Assembly (NCBI GenBank): GCA_903970565.1
Contig: CAJCJE010000362.1
Coordinates: forward strand, 1 to 11,413
Length of the DNA: 11,413 bases
Origin: Candidatus Melainabacteria bacterium
GTDB taxonomy: Bacteria > Actinomycetota > Actinomycetes > Mycobacteriales > Pseudonocardiaceae
Direction of reading: 5' to 3'
The translations under genes and the position numbers were made by a program. Positions 6,379 through 11,413 of the stretch are shown here, piece after piece. Every line of letters begins with the position of its first letter. Within the stretch, counting starts at the first letter, position 1. The notes below the pieces were generated by a model. That model was not told where the DNA came from, did not search any database, and saw only the letters and a program-made list of their open reading frames with translations.

Positions 6379-7920
6379 TTGTCCGACAGCGAAGTACCCA
6401 GACTGTTCAACGTGGCGTCGTACTTCGTCGACCGCAACCTGGACGAGGGCCGCGCCGACCGCACCGCGCTGATCGGCCCCGACCGCGACACCAGCTATCG
6501 CGAACTGGCCGGGTTGGTGAACCGGATCGGCAATGTGCTCACCGACCTCGGAGTGCGGCGCGGCGATCGGGTGCTGCTCGCGCTCGGCGACGGCGTCGAG
6601 TTCGTGGCGACCTGGTACGCGGTGCAGAAGATCGGCGCGGTCAGCGCCGAGGTGTACACCTTCCTGCCAGCCAAGGACTTCGGCTACTACCTCGGCTACA
6701 CCGAAGCGTCCCTTGTGGTCGTCGACACCGACACGCTGCCCAGAATGCGCGAGGTGGCAACGGAACGCACCCGGCTGCTCGTGGTCGGCACCAATCCGCA
6801 ACCACGCGAGCGCGAACTGTCCTTCGCCGAGGAGGTCGCCGCCGCGCCGGAGGAGTTGGTCGCGGCACCGACCGCCTCGGACGAGGTGACGATCTGGAAG
6901 TTCACCACCGGCAGCACCGGCGCCCCCAAGGCCTGTCCGCACCCGACCAGAAGTCCGCTGCTGAGCTATCTCGGCTATGCCAGGGGCGTGCTGGACATCC
7001 GCGCCGAGGACGTGGTGCTGCCGGTGCCGAAGCTGTTCTTCGGCTATGCCCGCGACCTGACCGCGCTGTTCCCGTTCGGCGTCGGCGCGGCCGGCATCGT
7101 CTTCCCGCGGCGCAGCACGCCGGACCGGATCTTCCGGCTCATCGCGGCGCACCGGCCGACCGTTCTGGTGAACGTGCCGACGATGATGTCCGCGATGGTC
7201 GCCGAGCCGACCGAGGCCGACCTGAGCTGCCTGCGGCTGGCCACCTCGGCCGGCGAGACCCTGCCGGCACAGCTGCTTGCCAAGTGGCACAACCGGTTCG
7301 GCGTCGAGGTGCTGGACGGCATCGGCTCCTCCGAGGCTTATCACATCTACATCAGCAACCGCGCGGGCCGGGTCCGGGCCGGCAGCGCGGGGCAGGTCGT
7401 GGCCGGGTACCGGGCAACGATCACCGACGAGGCGAGGGCACCGCTGCCAGACGGTGAGATCGGCGTCCTGGAGGTCACCGGTCCGACCACCGCGACCGGA
7501 TACCAGGGCGACGAGGCGAAGACGCGGGAGACCTTCCACGGCGACACGGTCCGCACCGGGGACCTGTTCCGCCGGGACGCCGAGGGCTACTTCTACTACC
7601 AGGGCCGCACCGACGACCTGCTGAAGGTGGGCGGGGTGTGGGTCGCGCCGAGCGAGATCGAGCACTGCCTGATCGGCCATCCCGAGGTGCTGGAGTGCGC
7701 GGTGGTCGGCTACACCGAGGACGGCCTGGTGCTGCCCGGTGCGCATGTGCGGCTGCGCGCCGGGGCGAGGGTGGACGCGGCCGAGTTGCAGGCGTTCGTC
7801 AAGACCCGGCTCTCGCCGCACAAGTATCCGCGCGCGGTGTGGTTTCATCCCGAGTTGCCCAAGACCGCGTCCGGCAAGCTCGACCGCCGAGCCTTGCGCG
7901 CGTCGCCGGACAACCCCTGA
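6379..7920 (+). CDS. Benzoate/2-aminobenzoate-CoA ligase-type acyl-CoA synthetase
   Basis: This ANL-superfamily enzyme would activate anthranilate with ATP and CoA to anthraniloyl-CoA, the entry step of the pathway. The 513-residue length and overall pattern fit benzoate-CoA ligases. The phosphate-binding loop is FTTGSTGAPKA (175-185; K184, with Ala where Gly is commoner). GSSEAYHIY near 316 is the A5-like substrate/adenine region, TGDLFRRD the A7 motif, GRTDDLLKVGGVWVAPSEIE the A8 hinge, and PKTASGK the A10 motif with catalytic K500. The frame is open far upstream, but the TTG at 6379 is preceded by GGAAGGAG (6365-6372) at 6 bases and gives the family's typical N-terminus (FNVASYFVDRNLDEGRAD). 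It follows the monooxygenase gene by 47 bases. Substrate preference for 2-aminobenzoate over benzoate or salicylate rests on the neighbouring kynA/kynU and monooxygenase/reductase genes. Confidence 0.9.
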   Translation: MSDSEVPRLFNVASYFVDRNLDEGRADRTALIGPDRDTSYRELAGLVNRIGNVLTDLGVRRGDRVLLALGDGVEFVATWYAVQKIGAVSAEVYTFLPAKDFGYYLGYTEASLVVVDTDTLPRMREVATERTRLLVVGTNPQPRERELSFAEEVAAAPEELVAAPTASDEVTIWKFTTGSTGAPKACPHPTRSPLLSYLGYARGVLDIRAEDVVLPVPKLFFGYARDLTALFPFGVGAAGIVFPRRSTPDRIFRLIAAHRPTVLVNVPTMMSAMVAEPTEADLSCLRLATSAGETLPAQLLAKWHNRFGVEVLDGIGSSEAYHIYISNRAGRVRAGSAGQVVAGYRATITDEARAPLPDGEIGVLEVTGPTTATGYQGDEAKTRETFHGDTVRTGDLFRRDAEGYFYYQGRTDDLLKVGGVWVAPSEIEHCLIGHPEVLECAVVGYTEDGLVLPGAHVRLRAGARVDAAELQAFVKTRLSPHKYPRAVWFHPELPKTASGKLDRRALRASPDNP

Positions 7921-7927
7921 CCGTCAG

Positions 7928-7992
7928 ACCCTCACTCGTCAGGAAAGAACCCCTCACTCGTCATGAAGAACCCCTCGCTCGTCGAGGAAGAA
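7928..7992. repeat. Three tandem imperfect 21-22-bp repeats before the enoyl-CoA hydratase gene
   Basis: Three head-to-tail copies of a (A/C)CCCTC(A/G)CTCGTC...GAAGAA unit lie at about 7928-7949, 7950-7970 and 7971-7992, between the ligase stop and the hydratase ribosome binding site. The second copy contains an ATG (7963) in frame with the hydratase, which creates an apparent upstream start. The repeats may bind a regulator, affect mRNA structure, or be simple slippage products; nothing in them identifies a role. Confidence 0.75.
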
Positions 7993-8007
7993 CAAAGGAG
8001 TCGCACA

Positions 8008-8835
8008 GTGGCCGGGTTTCGGGCCTCGCCGGGTTTCACCGAGCAGTGGCAGCATTTCGACCTCGACATCACCGACGGCGTTGCCACGGTAACCCTGTCC
8101 CGGCAGGAAAAGCTCAACGCACTGACCTTCGACACCTACGCCGACCTGCGCGACCTGCTGCACGAGCTGCCGCATCGCGGTGACGCGCGGGTGCTGGTGA
8201 TCACCGGGCGCGGCCGGGGTTTCTGTTCCGGTGGCGATGTCGAGGAGATCATCGGCGCGCTCCAGCGGATGAGCGCGGCCGAGCTGCTGGAGTTCACCAG
8301 GATGACCGGTTCGGTGGTCCGGGCGCTGCGCGAGTGCCCGCTGCCGGTGATCGCGGCGGTCAACGGCATCGCGGCCGGGGCCGGTTCGGTGATCGCGCTG
8401 GCCAGCGACTTCCGGCTGCTCGCGCGGTCGGCCTCGTTCGCGTTCCTGTTCACCAAGGTCGGCCTGGCCGGCGCGGACATGGGCTCGGCCTACCTGCTGC
8501 CCCGGCTGATCGGCCTCGGCCGGGCGACCGAGCTGCTGATCCTCGGTGACAAGGTCGACGCCGAGCGCGCCGAGCGGATCGGGTTGGCCACCAGCGTGGT
8601 GCCCGACGACGAACTGCCCGCGACGGCTGGGAAACTGGCCCGACGGCTGGCCGACGGGCCGGCCTTCGCCTACTCCACGACGAAGGTGCTACTCACCCGC
8701 GAGCAGGACATGGACCTCGGCTCGGCGATCGAGCTGGAGGCGATGACCCAGGCCCTGCTGATGAAAAGCGCGGACCACCAGGAGTTCTACGCGGCCTGGT
8801 CGGCCGGCCGCAAACCGGAATGGACCGGCCGATGA
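8008..8835 (+). CDS. Enoyl-CoA hydratase/isomerase-family protein
   Basis: This crotonase-fold protein of 275 residues probably acts on the alicyclic CoA thioester made by the monooxygenase/reductase, adding water or moving a double bond. The oxyanion-hole segments are FCSGGD (72-77) and NGIAAGAG (119-126). In the active-site region, KVGLAGADMGSAYLLPRLIG, D157 stands near the position of the second catalytic Glu of classic hydratases. This is a pattern seen in ring-cleaving or isomerising crotonases, so plain hydratase activity is not certain. I chose GTG 8008 because AAAGGAG (7994-8000) precedes it by 7 bases; the in-frame ATG at 7963 lies inside a tandem repeat with no such site. The gene sits 87 bases after the ligase, and its stop overlaps the next ATG (ATGA, 8832-8835). 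Confidence 0.88.
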   Translation: MAGFRASPGFTEQWQHFDLDITDGVATVTLSRQEKLNALTFDTYADLRDLLHELPHRGDARVLVITGRGRGFCSGGDVEEIIGALQRMSAAELLEFTRMTGSVVRALRECPLPVIAAVNGIAAGAGSVIALASDFRLLARSASFAFLFTKVGLAGADMGSAYLLPRLIGLGRATELLILGDKVDAERAERIGLATSVVPDDELPATAGKLARRLADGPAFAYSTTKVLLTREQDMDLGSAIELEAMTQALLMKSADHQEFYAAWSAGRKPEWTGR

Positions 8836-9257
8836 GCACCCGTCACGAACTCGTGGACGTCCCGGAACTGGCGCCGGCGGTCGGTTTCGCCCATGCCGTG
8901 ATCGCCACGCCCGGCCGGCAGGTGTTCCTCGGCGGGCAGACCGCGCAGGGGCCGGCCGGCCGGATCGTCGGCACCACCATGTCCACCCAGTTCGACGTCG
9001 CCGCCGGCAACGTCCTGCTGGCGCTGCGCGCGGCCGGGGGCGAGGCGACGGACCTGGTGTCGATGATGATCTACGTCACCGATGTCGGGCAGTACCGTCG
9101 ATCGCTGCGGGCGATCTCGCCGATCTACCGGCGCTACTTCGGCCGGCACTATCCGGCCATCGCGCTGATCGGGGTGGCCGAGCTGTTCGACGAGGACGCG
9201 CTCGTCGAACTGGTGGCCACCGCGGTCATCCCGGCCGCCGGGGAATCGTCGTCATGA
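8832..9257 (+). CDS. RidA/YjgF/UK114-family protein lacking the signature arginine
   Basis: This 141-residue protein has the RidA trimer fold pattern: FLGGQTAQG (32-40), a long helix NVLLALRAAGGEATDLV, MMIYVTDV, YPAIALIGVAEL and VELVATAVI. RidA proteins hydrolyse reactive enamines/imines, which would suit a pathway whose dearomatised intermediate is a 2-amino-cyclohexenyl-CoA (an enamine) that must lose ammonia. However, I110 occupies the position of the substrate-binding Arg (R105 in E. coli RidA, in the PARSCV motif), while the later Glu (E126) is kept. That puts it outside the Arg-containing Rid groups, so canonical imine deaminase activity is doubtful. ATG 8832 overlaps the preceding stop; an in-frame ATG at 8820 is less likely. 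Its stop overlaps the acyl-CoA dehydrogenase start, so the three downstream genes are translationally coupled. Confidence 0.88.
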   Translation: MSTRHELVDVPELAPAVGFAHAVIATPGRQVFLGGQTAQGPAGRIVGTTMSTQFDVAAGNVLLALRAAGGEATDLVSMMIYVTDVGQYRRSLRAISPIYRRYFGRHYPAIALIGVAELFDEDALVELVATAVIPAAGESSS

Positions 9258-10402
9258 CCACCTACGCGCACCTGTCCGAGCCCGAACTGGAACTGCTGCG
9301 CCGCGCGGAAACCGTTGCCGCGCAGCGGTTGGCGCCGATCGCGGCGGCCGGCGAGCCGGGCCGGATCAACCGGACGCTGCTGGCCGCGCTCGCCGAGCAC
9401 GGCCTGCTCGACGAGGTGTTCCGCCGCGATCCGGACGGCGGCTACCGGTCGGTGTCCGCGACGGCGCTGTGCCTGCTGCGCGAGGGCCTGGCCCGGTCCA
9501 GTACCGAGGCGGAGACCGCGCTGGCCCTCCAGGGTCTCGGCGCCTACCCGATCCTCGGCGCCGGCACGCCCGAGGTGATCGCCGAGTGGATACCTCGCCT
9601 CGCCGCCGGGCAGGCGGCGGCCGGTTTCGCGCTGACCGAGCCCGAGGCCGGCTCGGACGTTGCCGCGCTGACCCTGACCGCGACCCCGGACGAGGCCGGT
9701 TTCCGGCTGCGCGGCGAGAAGATCTACATCTCCAACGCACCGGATGCCGACATCTACTCGGTGTTCGCCAAGACCAGCCCGGACGCCGGTTCGCGCGGCA
9801 TCACCGCGTTCGCGGTGCCCCGTGAGAGCGCGGGCCTGTCCGGGCAACCGCTGCACCTGCTCTCCCCGCATCCGATCGGCCGACTCGTCTTCGACGGGGT
9901 TTTCGTACCGCGCAGCCATGTTCTCGGCGAGGTCGATCGCGGGATGGGCGTTGCCATGCGCACCCTCGACCTGTTCCGGCCGAGCGTCGGCGCGTTCGCG
10001 GTCGGTATGGCGCAGGCCGCGCTGGACTCGGCCGTCGAACACGCCAAGCGGCGGCGCGGTTTCGGCCGGACGCTCGGCGAATTCCAGGCCGTGTCCCACC
10101 AGCTCGCCGAGGTCGCCACCAGAATCCAGGCGGCGCGGCTGCTCGTGCACAGCGCGGCGCGCGCCTACGACGCCGGCATCCGACCGACCGGCCAGGCCGC
10201 CGCGATGGCCAAACTGTTCGCCACCGAAACCGCGCAGTTCGCCGTCGACACCGCGATCCAGGTACACGGCGCACGTGCCCTGGAGCAGGGGCACCTGCTG
10301 GAACACCTGTACCGGGAGGTCCGCGCGCCCCGCATCTACGAGGGGGCCTCGGAGATCCAGCGCGAGATCATCTCCCGCTGGTTGCTGCGCGACCCCGGCT
10401 GA
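9254..10402 (+). CDS. Acyl-CoA dehydrogenase
   Basis: This FAD enzyme of 382 residues has the standard family length. The FAD/substrate signature GFALTEPEAGSD spans 124-135, the middle beta domain follows (GEKIYISNAPDADIYSVFAK), and the C-terminal helical domain carries RRGFGRTLGEFQAVSHQLAEV. E363 in YEGASEIQ is the expected catalytic base near the C-terminus. The enzyme would introduce an alpha,beta double bond into a CoA thioester, passing electrons to electron-transfer flavoprotein. In this operon the likely substrate is a partly reduced alicyclic or ring-opened CoA intermediate of anthranilate breakdown. ATGA overlap with the RidA-family gene fixes the start. It is the last gene of the apparent operon. 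The next steps of a full beta-oxidation-like route (3-hydroxyacyl-CoA dehydrogenase, thiolase) are not in the window. Confidence 0.93.
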   Translation: MTTYAHLSEPELELLRRAETVAAQRLAPIAAAGEPGRINRTLLAALAEHGLLDEVFRRDPDGGYRSVSATALCLLREGLARSSTEAETALALQGLGAYPILGAGTPEVIAEWIPRLAAGQAAAGFALTEPEAGSDVAALTLTATPDEAGFRLRGEKIYISNAPDADIYSVFAKTSPDAGSRGITAFAVPRESAGLSGQPLHLLSPHPIGRLVFDGVFVPRSHVLGEVDRGMGVAMRTLDLFRPSVGAFAVGMAQAALDSAVEHAKRRRGFGRTLGEFQAVSHQLAEVATRIQAARLLVHSAARAYDAGIRPTGQAAAMAKLFATETAQFAVDTAIQVHGARALEQGHLLEHLYREVRAPRIYEGASEIQREIISRWLLRDPG

Positions 10403-10500
10403 GCCAGCCGCCGCCATGCCGGTGAAGCTAGCCGGATTCGGGCCGGCAACGCACTCGAAATAGTGCTTGCGAACCCGATTTATGCAGGTAGGGAGAATTT

Positions 10501-10516
10501 CTGTACAGTTGTTCAG
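10501..10516. promoter_or_regulatory. Inverted-repeat operator candidate upstream of the DUF1304-TetR pair
   Basis: CTGTACA (10501-10507) and TGTTCAG (10510-10516) form an inverted repeat with six of seven positions matching and a 2-base spacer, 16 bp overall. It lies in the 154-bp gap before the DUF1304 gene and overlaps a weak -10-like TACAGT (10504-10509). Size and symmetry fit a TetR-family operator, and a TetR gene follows, so autoregulation is a reasonable guess. Confidence 0.4.
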
Positions 10517-10556
10517 GACTGGTGCGAGGTGCGCGCCGTGGGAGAGGGTCGCCGTT

Positions 10557-10922
10557 ATGCAGATCGCCGCGAACATCCTGGTCGGCATCGTCGCCGCGAT
10601 ACACGTCTACATCGTGATCCTGGAAATGTTCCTGTGGAAGACGCCACGTGGCCAGAAGGCCTTCGACCTGACTCCGGAGTTCGCCGAGCAGACCGCGCCG
10701 CTGGCCGCGAACCAGGGCCTGTACAACGGGTTTCTCGCCGCCGGCCTGATCTGGGGCCTGATCGCGGCCGACCCGGTCGGCTACGCGGCCAAGCTGTTCT
10801 TCCTGATCTGCGTCGTCGTCGCCGGCATCTTCGGCACCGTGACCGCGAGCAGGCGCATCCTGTTCGTGCAGGTCCTGCCGGGCGTGATCGCGTTGGTCCT
10901 GGTGCTGGTGGCACACCACTGA
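10557..10922 (+). CDS. DUF1304 family small membrane protein
   Basis: This 121-residue protein has four predicted membrane helices at about 5-26, 56-71, 77-97 and 102-119. The signature NQGLYNGFLAAGL spans about 52-64, and a short soluble loop (28-50) contains KTPRGQKAF. This is the whole DUF1304 domain; no biochemical function is established for the family that I can name. The ATG at 10557 is chosen because GGAGAGG (10541-10547) lies 9 bases upstream and the helix begins right after it. An in-frame upstream start would add 30 residues with no family resemblance. The neighbouring TetR gene overlaps or closely follows it, so the two probably form an operon unrelated to anthranilate breakdown. 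Confidence 0.88.
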   Translation: MQIAANILVGIVAAIHVYIVILEMFLWKTPRGQKAFDLTPEFAEQTAPLAANQGLYNGFLAAGLIWGLIAADPVGYAAKLFFLICVVVAGIFGTVTASRRILFVQVLPGVIALVLVLVAHH

Positions 10923-10954
10923 CCGGCATCGAGCCGGCCCGACCGGACCCGCGA

Positions 10955-11413
10955 GTGCTGCGGACCCGGTCGCTGCTGTGCGCCGCGTTGCTGGCCGAGT
11001 GCGCGCACCGGCCGCTGGCGCAGGTCAGCGTCGCCGACCTGGTGCGCCGCGCCGGCATCGGCCGGACCACCTTCTACCTGCACTATCCCGACCTCGACGC
11101 GCTCGCGGTGGACGCCTGCGCCGGCATGGTCGGCGAGACGGTCGAGGCGCTGCACTCCTGGGACCGGCTGCCCGATCCGGCGCACCCACCAGCGGAGCTG
11201 GGCGCGTTGCTGGGGCGGATCGCCGAGAACGCCGAGCTGTACCGGAGCCTGCTGCGGCCGGGCGGCGGCGGTCCGCTCGGCGAGGTGCTGCACCGCGCGC
11301 TGCGCGGCCGGGCCGTGCTGGAGCGGCGCCGGCGTGGCCTGGGCACCCCGGCCGACGAGGTGGTCGGCAGCGCGGTCGCGGCGGCCTTCGGCGGGGTACT
11401 GGCCGACTGGCTG
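10955..11413 (+). CDS. TetR-family transcriptional regulator, 3' end cut by window
   Basis: Residues 1-~45 from the GTG carry a TetR helix-turn-helix: LCAALLAECAHRPLAQVSVADLV, then RRAGIGRTTFYLHYPDLDAL. The rest is a helical ligand-binding domain that runs off the right edge (153 codons present). The start is uncertain. GTG 10955 is the first ordinary start codon but has no ribosome binding site and cuts the conserved DPRVLRTR lead-in. A CTG at 10919-10921, overlapping the DUF1304 stop as CTGA, would restore it with 12 more residues. The adjacency suggests it represses the DUF1304 gene and itself, possibly through the inverted repeat at 10501. Confidence 0.85.
   Translation, partial: MLRTRSLLCAALLAECAHRPLAQVSVADLVRRAGIGRTTFYLHYPDLDALAVDACAGMVGETVEALHSWDRLPDPAHPPAELGALLGRIAENAELYRSLLRPGGGGPLGEVLHRALRGRAVLERRRRGLGTPADEVVGSAVAAAFGGVLADWL

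Noticed and set aside
10431..10447. GCCGG/CCGGC hairpin after the acyl-CoA dehydrogenase as a terminator
   Set aside because: The stem is only 5 bp with a 7-base loop and no T-run follows; such short GC palindromes are common by chance at this base composition.
10467..10494. TTGCGA...TAGGGA as a promoter for the DUF1304 gene
   Set aside because: The -10 element matches poorly and no alternative spacing improves it; I could not support a defined promoter there.
1..11413. CRISPR arrays, tRNA/rRNA genes, insertion sequences, attachment sites
   Set aside because: No regularly spaced repeats, tRNA-like cloverleaf, transposase or integrase-like protein, or flanking duplications were seen on either strand.

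Overview
This window looks like high-GC actinomycete DNA with a stretch of foreign origin fused to its left end. From about 1110 rightwards the sequence is very GC-rich by eye, uses G/C-ending codons, GTG and TTG starts and strong GGAGG-type ribosome binding sites, and packs genes with 4-base stop/start overlaps. A luciferase-like (probably F420- or FMN-using) oxidoreductase also fits an actinomycete, perhaps Pseudonocardiaceae; the family level is a guess. The first ~1.1 kb has visibly lower GC and different codon use. It carries the divergent MFS transporter/LysR regulator pair typical of Proteobacteria.

Left end (1-~1108): the start of an aromatic-acid-type MFS permease on the minus strand and a LysR-type regulator on the plus strand, separated by an intergenic region with a perfect 14-bp inverted repeat. 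The LysR gene loses its last codons at about 1095-1112, exactly where a kynureninase gene coming from the other side is cut in half. This is either a recombination scar or an assembly/cloning chimera.

Centre left, minus strand (3377 to ~1103): a PaaX-family regulator, tryptophan 2,3-dioxygenase (kynA) and truncated kynureninase (kynU) form an overlapping three-gene unit. It would turn tryptophan into anthranilate, apart from the formamidase step, which is not in view.

Centre right, plus strand (3447-10402): six tightly spaced genes encode a luciferase-like oxidoreductase, an anthraniloyl-CoA monooxygenase/reductase-type two-domain flavoprotein, a benzoate/2-aminobenzoate-CoA-ligase-type enzyme, an enoyl-CoA hydratase-family protein, a RidA-family protein and an acyl-CoA dehydrogenase. 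Together with kynA/kynU this reads as a tryptophan -> kynurenine -> anthranilate -> anthraniloyl-CoA -> dearomatised CoA thioester -> beta-oxidation-like pathway, the 'aerobic CoA-dependent 2-aminobenzoate' strategy known from Azoarcus/Aromatoleum evansii. The two arms diverge from a 69-bp region with overlapping promoter-like elements next to the PaaX-type regulator. A notable oddity is that the C-terminal old-yellow-enzyme half of the monooxygenase/reductase has lost an internal segment and several expected active-site residues, while a separate luciferase-like oxidoreductase is translationally coupled to it.

Right end (10403-11413): a 154-bp gap with a TetR-type operator candidate, a small four-helix DUF1304 membrane protein, and the 5' part of a TetR-family regulator cut by the window end. 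This looks like a separate self-regulated unit.
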